Source: Trichinella spiralis (Eukaryota; Nematoda; Enoplea; Trichinellida; Trichinellidae). Taken from it: 64,000 nucleotides of DNA. Both the position numbers and the translations under genes were made by a program. The notes beneath the pieces are model-generated. The model searched no databases, had not been told where the DNA came from, and saw nothing but the letters and a program-made list of their open reading frames with translations. Positions 25,097-38,600 of this stretch are shown one piece after another. How positions within the stretch are numbered: position 1 is the stretch's first letter; every line of letters starts with the position of its first letter. The stretch spans positions 5,538,312 through 5,602,311 of the forward strand of contig CM012953.1 in NCBI GenBank assembly GCA_000181795.3, given 5' to 3'.

Positions 25097-26083
25097 GCAA
25101 ACGTGTTGTTGGATAAAAATTTTCTCATTCCACTTGAAATAAACCTCTAATTACGAAAAGTTGAAAAAATTTAAATTGAAGCATTTTCAAAAAAAATCCA
25201 AACAACAATACTGAGCAATGGGTAATTTTCGATAATTCAAAAACAGAATTGCTACAGCTGCATGTATTTATGTAGATCATCTGTGTGCATGTGGGTAACT
25301 TTTTATTATATCATTTTCAACCACGCTTGCTTGCATCATGGCTTACTCAAAGGCAAGTTCACTATTATTGAATGTGGTGGTAAACTTCGAAATACTTTTA
25401 ATAGTGAAAACTATTTCATTAAAAAATATATATATTTCACTTGATGGTCTAAAATTCTGTTTAATTTCAATAATTTTTCTTTTTTTCAAATACTAATTTC
25501 TATGATCCTATTCTTGAAAATAGCTAATTATCTTGCCACGAAATGGATTCCATATGCAGTTGAATAGCAGCAGAAGTTAAATAGCAAAGCACAATTCAAT
25601 GCAAAGAGTTGTTGTTTTCATTGAAAGAAATTCTTCAATAAACAAAATGCAATTGGACAGATTTTGAAATTAATTTTCATCTTTCAAAGCTGCATAACAT
25701 TACAGTAATTTCTTCTTAATTATATCATTTTACGATACTTTGAAACATGCAAAGAAACGTTTTTTCTTAATTTCATAATAATATATTAAAAATTATTTTT
25801 TTATTTAAATTAATGGAAACATTTTACGGATTTTTTGATTAATAAAACAATTTTGCTTTATTCATTTGTCCTTGTAATGCATTTTTTAATGTAAATGTGA
25901 ACGTAAATGAAATTATCTTATTTTCTATCTTATACTAATAATTTAATTTTTATAAAATTGAAAACTTTGAAAAGTATTTTTTGTGAATGTGAAAATTATA
26001 ATAGTAAGGTTTTATTGCATTTCAGTTATTGTATAAAACAGTGGATGTTGTAGTATTTGAATAATAGCTGTGCAAAATAGTAT

Positions 26084-27340
26084 CTACTTGCAATATTGAA
26101 AGTAAGTTGTGATGCCAAATAATTGGAACAAATGAGCGAAGATATTCAGCTTGCTTGGCCAAGCGTCAATAAGAGCATATTCCATTGGTGCAAGAAAACT
26201 CAACCATAATTGCACTGAAGGAACTCCAGCAAGAATAATTGTCGTAGTGAAAGCTGATTGTGAACAACAACTGCAAAAAGTTATAAAAATAAACCAAGCA
26301 ATGATGAGAAACAAAATGCAATACACCAAATATAGGAACGCGTGATTGGTGTTGAATGTTAAATAGGAGATTACATTTGTCAAATTTTCGTTAAGCATAA
26401 AACCAAAATATGATAAAATAAATAAACAAATGCAAAGTGCACAAAATACATCCGATTTGTCCTGCGAAGGTTGGCGCTTGATTGATTCTGCCCAAGCGAA
26501 GCAGATGGAATTGGCAGTACAATATATTATACTAACTGCATAGTGACGCAAAGAGAGGAGCGAAAAAATTCCATAATCTAAAATACAACTTTGTGCATTA
26601 TTTATTGTAGTTATTGAAAAAATTATTAAACTAAACAGAAACTTTCATTCAAAAGCATAATATGCTATCTTATTGATGATGTATTCCGGTAATGTTAATA
26701 ATATTCTACAACATGTCTCCAATTGTTATTATCATTATTTTAAATTTTCAATTAAAACTAAAAAGCAATTAATAATAATATTAATTATACATAATTGATT
26801 AATATCTCAAATAGCAAATGTTACTTACTGGCTAAAATTCCACAAAACAGCACGTAAATTGCCAAGTAGATTTCAACAAATGAAATTTCATGCCACAAAA
26901 TTAACTTTTTTAAAGTCAAAGTGAACATTGGTGCATAGAAGCTTGCAATACGAAAAGCTTGAAAATATCGAGCGTCATAACGTGCATGGTACAATCGCAG
27001 ATAGAAGGAGATGTACATAAGAAAAGCTGGCCATATGCAGTTTTGCACTTGACTGATGGTTAGTCTTTTTTCTGATGAAGTGCGAAATTTTCTAACAGAA
27101 AACAAAATATGAAATACAATACAAATAAGGAAATTTACTTTGCATTTCTTACCGAAATAGTAAAGATGCAACAATTAATACACCAAATGATATAAACAGA
27201 ATAGTATCTTGAAAACGAAAGTAAAATCTTGCTATGGAAATTTTAACCAAAGCATCAAGCAGTAATGATGAAATTAGACAGTTCAAGGACATTATGAATG
27301 ACCATTCGCGCTTTATAATATGCATAAGTTGTGATTCCAT
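26084..27340 (-). CDS. Multipass membrane protein, divergent nucleotide-sugar transporter (SLC35D/TMEM241-like)
   Basis: Three exons on the minus strand, 27340-27153, 27091-26829 and 26577-26084, joined in phases 2 and 1 to give 314 residues. Nearly all of it is hydrophobic, with about ten possible membrane segments. Two stretches recall the drug/metabolite-transporter fold of SLC35D. One is an FRIASFYAPMFTLTLKKL helix followed by EISFVEIYLAIYVLFCGILA (like LRRF...TMILE...AMVLGA). The other is CSCCSQSAFTTTIILAGVP late in the protein, like the NSALTTTIVGCIKN motif. Such proteins exchange nucleotide sugars for the nucleotide monophosphate in ER or Golgi membranes. Substrate cannot be told. The frame and splice sites are good; the family is an inference from short motifs and topology. 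Confidence 0.6.
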
Positions 27341-29631
27341 TTTTGTTCTGCAGATGTTGGCATAAAAATTATAGCATGCAAAATTTCATATAAAATAAGA
27401 CATTTTTTGTTTAGCAAGCAACCTGAAATTTGAATAAATAACTTTAAATTAATGGAATATGGATTACATATTTCACTTTAGCAGATCAGTTCATGTTACT
27501 TTATTGATTCATATAATATTATTATATTTTGTGTGTATATATGATAAGCCAAATGAATAATTTTGATTTTCAAACAACCAGCATTTAACTAAAAATAATT
27601 TAATGCATGAATATAATTGTATGACACAATTGATGAATGTAATAAATGATGCTTTTTATGTTTGAAATGCTTCAAATTTAAATATTACAAAGACTATCAA
27701 ACTTGATTAAAAAAATTTTAATCAAAAAAATAAAAGCAAATGAATTTATGCAACGAACAGTGAAAATTATAATAAATATAGAAATCTTACATACATCGGT
27801 CCTATCTTATACATGCAAGTTTGCAGAACAGTTTGCAGCACAAATTTTGGGGAATGCAGATATTGAAGAATTTCTTAAACAGGACTTATTGCCTTGACCT
27901 TTTAGTTCTTCGAATTACTAATATCTATTTTAAAATAATTTACCCCTCCAGACCCTAATTATTTTCTTTTGTCAGAAAAATTTGGAAACTTAGGGAATTA
28001 ATGCTATTAGGGATGTGATGTTGTATGGGAAGTTTGAGAAAACATAATTGGTGCGGTTCTAATTTTCTGAGATGTATCATATATGATACGTTGGGCTGGG
28101 GGTGAACAGTGCTATGCATCATGATGTGGATTGTAATCGTCATGTTTCAGTAATCATTTGAAAAAGAGCAGTGATTTGCTAAATAAATGTGATTAAGAGA
28201 AACAATATTTACATAATTTTTTTTATAATAATCATTTCATAACAGAAATAGTTTTCTAATAAATTTAAGAAGTTATATTTACTTTTTGCTGAAAAGAATA
28301 AATTTGGACTGAAATAGGAACTTCTTTTAAAAAAGTGTCGTAAAAAATTATGCGTTTTCAGATGCCTAAAAAAGTGATTTATATATTATATTTGTCTAGA
28401 AAATTGTTTTTAATTTTTGAAAAGTAATTTAATGCACATTATTTTATGTCACATTTTGCAATATAGATGTTAAGCATGTGTTGCACATATATAATATCGC
28501 ATATATTCATAATCTGATCTTGCACAGTTTATACATGCATTGTTATTTATTCATTTTTCATTGATAAGAACTAATAACCAGTTAAAAGTATGTTAAATTA
28601 TTTGTTTTACAATTTAAAACTTTTGACAAACATTGTTTACTTCAAATTTATATTCATCACATATTCGTGGCGTCGGTATTAAAGCTAGCATAAAGTATAA
28701 GCATGAAAATGCTGATGATGAATTGAAATTAATATCAAAGATACTTTTATTGTGTATTATTTGTTCAATTTATGAAATAGAATTCAGTTTATTAAAATTG
28801 ACATGGCATTAATTAACATTATAATACACAAGAGCTTAAAATTTCACTTTAATGATACATTTTGTAAATAAATACATCTTTTATTTATACTTTTATTTAC
28901 ATAATAATTTGAAAAAAATTATTTTTATAATAGAAATATGCAAGCATGTTTTGTGCATTTCTTTGGCAATGATATTTGCATATTTTTTTCTGATTTTTTT
29001 GAACATTTTTGGGTACAAAAGCTGTAGGTGTTAATATAAGTGTAGAATTTGAAATTAAAAAAAAATTTTTTTAATTTTTATGAAAACCGCAATCAATAAA
29101 ATTTCAATGCTAGCGGAAGTGGGTATAAGACGCTGAAGCAATTGAATGTGATTCTTTTAACTTTTCAAAAGATTAGGCAACCAGTTGGAATCTTGTTGTT
29201 TGACTCTTCATCGGCCGGCCAACTTCAGAGAATTTCAATGACAGCTAAAACTGGCCGTATAAATCTGGCTGTTCGTATTTGCATGAGCCCCAAAAGTAAA
29301 CAGTACAATCATGTAAAGAAAAGTAAGCTAGAAGAAAGCTTCATTTTCAGTTTTTGTTTGTGTCCGATCGCTGGTTCTCGTAGGTCGCGCAAGTTTAGCA
29401 CACTTGTATTGGCTAGCACGGGCGTCTCTGTTTGTTCATGCCACTGCTTTTCTTGATCATCGAAACTCTTTCCTAGAGAAATGGTACCTCAACAGCTACG
29501 CACTTTTCAATAAATCACAACTGGTTGTCTATGGTGTAAAGCTGTTTGCATCTTTTTTTTTGTTTTCATTTTAAATAATCAGCTCATAATAATTAAGCTA
29601 TTTTAATTTTAAGGATTATACTCTATACAAA
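27341..29631. other. Divergent promoter region, otherwise empty
   Basis: Lies between the minus-strand transporter-like gene and the plus-strand Kunitz/lustrin gene. A GC-richer island at about 29090-29540, just upstream of the Kunitz/lustrin start, with a TATAAG at about 29125, is the likely promoter and 5' UTR. Region 27940-28145 is slightly GC-richer but I recognise nothing. Confidence 0.45.
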
Positions 29632-32600
29632 ATGGAAAACTCACCAAAATTCTTCAAGAAATTATTTGCCTTCTTTTTAATTGTCTTAATTTATTTTGGC
29701 AAATTTGGTAAGCAAATTTGAAATTTTATTTTATTTTATTTTATTTTTTCTCCACTTATTTTTTATTTTCTTTTACTTATGAAGCATTGTGTTCATCATT
29801 TCAAAATGGTACAACACATCGGCCATACGAAAATGAGCAATGTAATTCTCCAGGTGCTCAACTATATGCTATTGATAATTATCCAAACAAATTTCTTTAC
29901 TGTGAACCAAGCAGCAGGTAAAAAAAAGTTATGCTTTATGTTTCACTTGATGACTTTTAAAAATATTCAATCAATAAAATATGCCAGACGATATATAATA
30001 GCATCGTGTCCAACGTTTAATGGAAAACCACTTTTATTCGATGAAAAACATCAACAATGTACCCCAAGATTTTCAGCAGTGCGTAGAACACCAGGAATTC
30101 CTAGTAAGAAAACCTTTCATTTATGCTATTCAAAAATTATTCTGAATTCGACAATTATATTAAAAATATCGTATTAAAATTAATACTATTAAATAGTTGT
30201 TGTAAATTCACTGAATTATGAATAATTTCTCTACATTCAGTTGAGTTTAAATTTACTTACTGATTACGCTTCTTTTGTATTTTATTTTCAGCCTTGTTCC
30301 ATCAAATAAGCAGTAATAATTTAATTCGAAACTGTTGCTCTATGACCGTATATTATAATATCCTATAAATTTAATAAATTTAAATAAAGTAAAAATTTTT
30401 ATTTTCTTAATTATTTACAATTCTTAATTCACTTTTTGCATGCAATAGCTAATTGTGATAAATTTTTTCTTTTCTGTCACAACCTGAAAAGATGAAATTT
30501 CCAAATAAAATTAACCTTATTCATCATGAACTTCACAGTTAGTCATACATAATTCAGTATACTTTATACATTCCTTTAATTTTCCTTTATTTTGCATATA
30601 AGCTGAAAATTTAATTAAATTAACGCGTTACATTTTACTAATTATGCTATGCTGCATCATGTTTTTTTCACATCCATACTTTAAATAAGTATCAATGAAT
30701 TAAAACAACATATAAAACAAAAGAAGCAGAATTTTAGAAAATTTTAAATACTCCAAAAACTGTCATTTTGAAATAAAACTTGAATTTTTATTAATCATAT
30801 AACATTAAGTAAATGCGAATGAAAAAAAAGTATTTAGGATCAAGCCATTTTGGTGAACCATGTAGTCAGAATACAGACTGTATGGGTAATATGTTCTGTC
30901 CTGCTGGCACTTGTCTGTGTCTTCCTGGTTACATTGACATTGGGCAGCATTGCTATTCCAGTAGGGACAATAAATAATATTATTAGTTAATTTAACTGCC
31001 ATTACATTATTACAATTTATACAAATATTCAGTAATTAATCCTGGCCAACCTGGTTGCATAAACAATCGGCAGTGTGCGGCAATTTGGCCAGGGGCATAC
31101 TGCCAAAGTGGTTCTTGTCAATGCCCTGCAAATAGAGTACCTCTTGAAACTAAAGATGGTGTTGTCTGTCATAGAATAGGTGATACGTTACAGACAGTTT
31201 TGAAAATTTAAAACAGTTTTTGAATCTTTTTCATTTTAAGGATTTTGCCCTTTACCAGATGAAGTTATTGGACGTCCCAGTGCTTTGCCTGATGTTCATT
31301 GTGATTCCAAACAACCGTTACATGACAGTGATTGCAACAACATGGGAGATTTGTATGATTGTGTACCTGATGCAAATGCTGCCGAAAGTCATTGCTGCCC
31401 AAATAGAGGTACAAACAAAGTAGATATGTTTTTATTAATAAAAATTAATTTAGTGAGAACTTAATGATATTTAGTCGCATTTTAGGTTAGTGATTTTGTC
31501 ATTAATTTAGATTTATTTAGTGTCATGATGTTCCAACAATTACAATTAAACAGTACCCTACTGTTTTCTGTTTCAATAGACTTTTTTGCTAAACTTAAAG
31601 ATAGTTGAAAAATTGAGAAGTTTATTTAAAAGAGTAGAAGTTCCTACGCAAACAAATCTTGAGTATTATTGCTAAATGTATGATAAGCATTTTTGACTAA
31701 ATAGTATTTCACATTTTGAAGCACGTTTTAAAATAATTTTATAGCAATGACCTGCATACAGAGTAAATCAGATGTTGTCGCATCAGCAGTTGGTGCTCAA
31801 AGCAGATATTGGTACAACAGCATTACTGGAAATTGTGAACAATTTCTTTATGATACCACATCTGAATTTACAACTGCCAACAATTTTTTGACTATTGAAC
31901 AGTGCCAATCTTATTGCTCAGTTAGTAAGCAAAAAATTATATATCTACGTTTGAAACATTTTAAATTTGTTTTATTTTATGAAAAGAAGAGAAAACTATC
32001 TATTTTCATGCTATTTTAATACCGTTATTAATCATTAAAATGTAACAAATGACTGTAGAGTTTAAAGCAAAATTCAAAAATTTAGATTTTTATGATAGAG
32101 GCCTCATGCTTTAATGAATATCTCTGTGCACTATTTAATTGAAAAGCAATATACTTTTTCAGCATGCAAACGTGGTTTGCCTCAATACGTTGGCAGTGCT
32201 CCAAAACAATGTCAAAGCAATTCACAATGTGGTAGCACAGTTGGGAAGTATCAATGTGCTACGGTAGGGGCAAAAAGATACTGCTGCCCCAGCATTTGTA
32301 ATTTGTTTTACTACGTTTTTTTCAGTTTATAAATGTTATGCCAATGTTTTAGCAAATTTTATTTGTGCCCCTCAAGGAGGCAGAATTTCAAAGCATCTTG
32401 CCCCGGATCCTGGTGTTGGAGCTTTAACAGAAACTCGATGGTACTTTGATTCTGCAACAAAAACCTGTCAATCTTTTATGTACAGAGGGCACGGAGGGAA
32501 CTTTAATAATTTCTTATCTCAACAAGATTGCATGTCTACGTGCGTTCAGAGTATGTTTCTTTGATATTTTATCAAAACTTCTGATACCGAATAACTTTGT

Positions 32601-35600
32601 ATTGTATTAAATAAAATTATAATAGTTTTGCTTTGTAACAGAAAATATTGACATATATAAAGGTTTGAATTTACAAAATTATGCATAAAAGCATCTGCAA
32701 TGCAATTAGCTCAATGACTGTCAGTTTAAGTTTAATTTAATGCTGGTTAAGTTTGTTAATTTATTTCATTGCACACTTTTATAAATTCATGAAATATATA
32801 TTAGTTGAGTTTTGTTTTGTGGCCAAATTATTAATTTAATTTAATTGCAGATGTCTGTGAACATGGTGAGCCATTAAGAGATATGAACGATAATGTCCAG
32901 CAGTGTAGTGGCGGTAGAGGCTGTCCAAGTTCATACGAATGCCGGCGAAATGTCTGCTGTCCTAGCAAACGTATAAAGTTCCTTTTGATTGCATTTTAAA
33001 ACAAACATTTTGTGTAAATAAAGTTAAAACTCATAGAACCATTAATTTCAATATCATAAATAACTTAACTTTGAACAATAATAATTAACATGCTATAATT
33101 AATAGCAATATTATTTGTAAAATTTTACTTTTTACAAAATAAGTAAGTGAATTTTATTTATCAGGGAAATTTCTTAAAACATTTTGCATGCATTTGAAAT
33201 TAATGCTATACTATTTAGTTAATGATGGAATATTAGAACTAAAATACAAATACTTATTGCTTAAACAACATTTTTTAGATTTATACATTCTTTAATTTCT
33301 CTTAACATTTAGAAACTGTCTGCTCTCAGCCAAAGTTGTTCGGAACTTGCACTTCAGCAGTTGTACGATTCTGGTACAATGCAGCTACACGAGACTGTGA
33401 AGCATTTACTTACACAGGTTGCAATGGAAACGACAATAATTTTGACACTTATATTCAGTGTGTTTCATTTTGCCGAGATTCTATAAGTGAGTGCACAGCA
33501 AATTTCAAATAAATATAATTTATTAATGTGACAGTAAAACCTGCTACTGGTGATTAATTAATAAATAATACGCATTCATATTTAGATTAGTATGATAGCC
33601 TTTTCTTTTTTTACATTCACTATATTTTCTCGCATGTTTTACCTTAGTTAATTATTTCTTCAGAGTTTGATGTCAACAGAGTAATAGTTTTTCCCATCTT
33701 GCACGATGCTAATTTTTAAAACTATTTTACTCAGTTGTGTTGTCATTGTTTTCATAGATGAAATATGATTAAATCTGCTGTGTTAATTCAGGAAAAGCAA
33801 CATGCGTACAAGGTGAACCAGACAAGGATTCCTCTGGAAAATATTATACTTGTTCAATAACTGGTGGTGGCAATCAGTGTCGTCCCAACTTTGAATGCTA
33901 TTTTGATGGTTCGATTTATGGATGCTGTCCAAAGAAAGGTATTAAATAACTTTACTATTTAAAAAGCTGAAATGAACTGAAATGCTGAGTGCTGGTTTTA
34001 GCATATACTTGCAGCTTAAACAGAGCACCCGGAAGTGCTTGCGGAGCATCTACGGTTAGATGGTACTTTGATCCAACAAGCAAAGTTTGCAAGACATTCA
34101 GCTATTTGGGTTGTGACGGAAATAGCAACAACTTTGATACAAAAGATCGCTGCGAACGCTACTGTGGTGTTGGAGGCTGCCCTTATGGCGGAAAACCTTT
34201 TCAGGATGACAGCATGAGCATAAGAGTTTGCAATGATGCTACTATAACCTGCCCAGGAGGTTACGAATGTGTTACAGTAGCAGTTTCAAACGCTGCAGTG
34301 CGATATTGCTGTCCCACCAGAGGTAAGAAATATTATTTTTAAACATCAGTGTTCAATATTAAATTAAAATGATGTATTTTTTAGCTTCTATCTGCTCACA
34401 GCCTCCAAATCGAGGAACTCAGTGTGGAGCACCTTCTGAACGCTTTTATTTTAATCCTGTTTTAAAAAAATGCACAAAGTTTACGTATTATGGATGTGCT
34501 GGCAATGAAAACAATTTTCCATCATTGGCACAGTGCATGAATTTTTGCAGTTCTTCTGGTATGTAATTCAGTGATTTTATGTGAAATAAATAATTAAATA
34601 TTTTTTCAGCTTGCGATGCAGGGGAAGGCATAATAATGGATCCAAATAGCCAAGCTGCTGTTCGATGTACCCCTGGAATACAGAATAGTTGCCCACCAGG
34701 ATATAACTGCCGAATGGACTCTTTGACAAACACTCATATATGCTGTGGAGCTACAGATATGGGTATAAAATAGATAAATTTTAAATCAAATGTATTTATT
34801 ACGCTTTTCAGGTGTTTGCCCTCCTGGTGAAAGAGCTTACGTAGACGCATTAACTCAACAAGTTCGAGAGTGTCAGCCAGGAGCAACAGTTAGTTGTCCC
34901 AGCAATTATCTTTGTCGTCCAAACATTAATAGAAACCGTTATTTCTGTTGTGGAATTTCTCAAAAATGTAATATTTGCATATCTCTATCAATCTGTACAT
35001 GCCTGAGTTCTTTTTGATTTGCTTTTAGCAATGTGTCCGGAAGGAAGGGCACCTTTCTATGATTCTGTCACCTTTCAACCACAAAGTTGTGTCACTGGCC
35101 CGTTTAATCCTTGCCCACCTGATTATTCATGCCAGTCGACAACAGGCCAACGAGAAGGATACTGCTGTACAATACAACGTAAAACTTAAATTCTTAATTT
35201 ATAATGCTGCTTTCACGTGTGTGCTTAACTGCTTAGAACCTTTTTAACTTAATATAATTCATTTTATGATGAAAAATAGGCGTATTTATATGACATATAT
35301 TATAAATATAAATAGACAGCATATAAATAACAATATAAGTAAACAGCTGTTTTCTGCTCAGTTTGATAAGCACTATAGATTTAATAAAAAGCAGTTCTTT
35401 TTTAGCAATTTGCCGTGATGGCAGTGAATACTACATTGAACCAAACACTAAAGCTCCTAGATCATGTTCTTTGTTGTCAATGGGTTTTGAACAGTGCCCA
35501 TCTGGTTTTACTTGTCAAACTACTCGACTGGGTTCAAACACTGGATATTGCTGCAAAACTTCTTCTGAATCAAGTATTTATTTTGTTAATTAAATCAAAG

Positions 35601-38600
35601 GGAATAACTTATGCTAATAATAATTAAACAGAAGATCAAAATAATTTTCTGATTTATGTTGCTGTTTTTTTAATAAATATGTTAGCATAATTTAACAGTT
35701 TTCTTTAACATATAACAGTGTCCTTATAGTTCTGTTTTAAAATTATTTAACTAAAAAATGAAATTTAGGGATATGTAGTGTTGGACATCCGTATTATGAA
35801 GGGAACATACCAAAGGCATGCACACCAGGAATTCAGAGTTGTCCTCCTGGTTACAACTGCATTCCGTCTGCAAGCATGACTGGAATGCATTATTGCTGTT
35901 CAACAGGAGCAATCGGTTTAGTTTAAATGTTGCTCAACCAATAATAAAATAACTTTTTTTAGATGGTTGCCCACCAGGAACTGTCGCACATCTAATTAAC
36001 GGAATACCACAATATTGTCATCCTGTGTCAGGACCACAGTGTCAAGCAGGATATACTTGTCAATACACTTCAGCTGGAAGATATCAATGCTGTGGTGTTG
36101 CAACAGCAACTGGTAACTTTAAATTTATCATTTGAAATATAAGTAGTTTCTTTATTAGTATCATAAATATGCTTTCATTCATAAACATATTTTTTCAGTA
36201 GTACTTCAAGATAGCAGGTAAACTAAACCGTCCTACATTGTACTTTTTAATCAGACAATCAGTGGAATTTCATTAAATGTAGTAAAAAAGATTAAAGTAA
36301 CTTTTAATCATCATTTAATTTATATAGTGCAATAGTTTAGCATAATACGAAATGTTTTAATTTCATCATACAGATGTTTTTTTTCTAATAGAATGTATTA
36401 CTGATTATCATCAATTTTCATCAAAGTGAATCAGCTATTAAAAATTGCACATATAGAAAAGCTAGTCATTATTTATGATTTCAGTTAATTATAGTTGATT
36501 TCTTTAAGATTTTTATTTCGTTGAATATAGTGTATACGTACATATATATTAATTCAATTTTTAAGTGGATAAAAAATTAAGCTAACAAATTTTTATAAAA
36601 ATTAACCCTTTTTTTAATTAAGTTTGCCCTGCTGGAGCACAGGCATACACTGATCCAGTTACCAGACAGCTACTGCAATGCACACCAGGTTCGATTTGCC
36701 CTGCCGGATACATTTGTACACCATCGTCTACTGGTTTAAGCTACTGCTGCTCATCATCAGTTGTTGGTCCACAAGGTAATAATGATGCAGAGTTCAACCT
36801 GAAATATATGATTAGTATATAAAAAATGCAGCCTATTTCACATTTGCATAACATATCCATGATGATAATATGATAAGGATAAATGAGACAGTAATAATAA
36901 AGAAAGATAAAAAATAATGAAATAAATTTAAAAATTGTTTGACTCTGAAAATATACAGATAAATGAATCTAAGTTATATTAAAATGAAATAATTATTAAC
37001 AGCTTTTATTAATGTTTAATTTAAAAAGTGTAAGTGTCTAATTCATACTGTTGTTCAAAATGATTACTTTAAATGACAAGCAAAGCAATTAATTTAATGC
37101 TGATACTTTTCTTATAATTGCAAACATAAAGAAAATGAACATAACAAGTATTCTAAATTTGCAGAGTTTAAAAGCTATATATATGCACTTTTAGCACAAC
37201 AGGTGATAAAATTTAATTTGAAGATAAAAGCCTTTATTTAACTAAAATTTTTTAGTTTGTCAAGGAAATGCTATTCCTTATATCAACCCTCAAACAGGAC
37301 AGCCCCAGCAGTGTGCTGCTGGAATACCATGTCCTGCCGGATATACATGTTCTTCAACTACATCATCATTAGGTCATTGTTGCCCATCATCAGACGCGCA
37401 GCTTCCATGTAAGCTGAAATTTTGCATTTTTTACCAATGCCGTGAAACTTCTAAGGCAAAAGCTTTTTTATGAATAATAAGTCATATTTAGCTTTATGTC
37501 CTCGTGGAAATCCTGCTCCTGGGATACAAGGAGGCATAGCTGTTTGTTCCTCAGGTGTAGCATGTCCAGCTGGCTACACTTGCATAAATTCCATCTGCTG
37601 TCCAACTCGAGGTAAAAGCTGGCAACATTTAAACATACTTTACGCATTAAAAATTTGAAACAAAAAAATTCGACGATAGCAAAGAAATTTGCTGTAAAAA
37701 ATTGAAATAAATTTCTTAGCAGAGGGCCCTGATTTTTAGTATTTGGTAACATTTTATAAAATTTTGAATTTGAAATTTAAATTTAAAAAAAGTTATATTA
37801 AAATTTCTATTTGGTAAACATTAAAAAGTAGTAAAACTATTAAATGTAACATTACGCGTTATCAAATTTTAGAGAAAATCTGCGCGGAACCAGCAGATTC
37901 TGGATATTCGTGTTCTACATATTCACCGCCTTCATCAAGGTATTTTTATGATCAACGTACACGGCACTGTTCACAGTTCTATTTTAATGGTTGTGGTGGA
38001 AATGGAAACAACTTTTTAACAATGAACGAATGCCTTAGTTATTGCGCAGGAAGTAATCATTCAACTTTTCAAATAAACAGAAACGATTTAGCGAACAATT
38101 TTAGTTTCTGGTGCATATAAATGTCCATATCCAGGCCACGAGCCCTATTATCCATCTCCAAATTCTCCACCTTTATTTTGCCAACCCAAAATGCCTAGGC
38201 AATGTCCTCCAGGTTATGAATGCCATAACGCTGGTACAAACTTTATTTGTTGTGGAAGACCTGGCGGAACAACAGGTAAGTAATTATTTATACTTCTGTG
38301 CATACATTTTATTTTTCACATTTAACTTTGTACATTTTTATATTTCATAGGAATAAAGCCAAGATGTCCTTATCCAAATCAACAAGCTTATATTCGACCA
38401 GGGACAAATTTTCCTATGAGATGCCAACCAATGAATCCAAAGAGCTGTCCACCAAGCTACTCATGCATGAATGGTGGAGATGGATTTATATGTTGTAAAA
38501 CAATCAGTCCAAGTTAAACGCTTTGAGATTGCAGTGTGCGTTTTTGTTATTTTAAATCTTTTGAAGGCAGCCAGATTTGTCCACCCGGTTCACGTCCGTA

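Larger units (their letters stand above)
23511..26083. other. Upstream region of the tau-like gene
   Basis: Contains the minus-strand promoter and 5' UTR. An X-box-like motif, a hairpin (GTCGAA/TTCGAC at about 23776-23791), a TG repeat and a long C/T tract are described separately. The rest is AT-rich and empty. Confidence 0.5.

Noticed and set aside
27955-28143. Slightly GC-rich stretch, considered as snoRNA or small gene
   Set aside because: Box C and D-like strings occur but no closing stem; the open frame has no protein-like features.
32700-32760. tRNA-like box A (TAGCTCAATGA)
   Set aside because: No box B or acceptor stem in range.
36200-36218. Possible micro-exon between AG and GTAAAC in the lustrin gene
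   Set aside because: 19 bases would shift the phase and break the join to exon 21.
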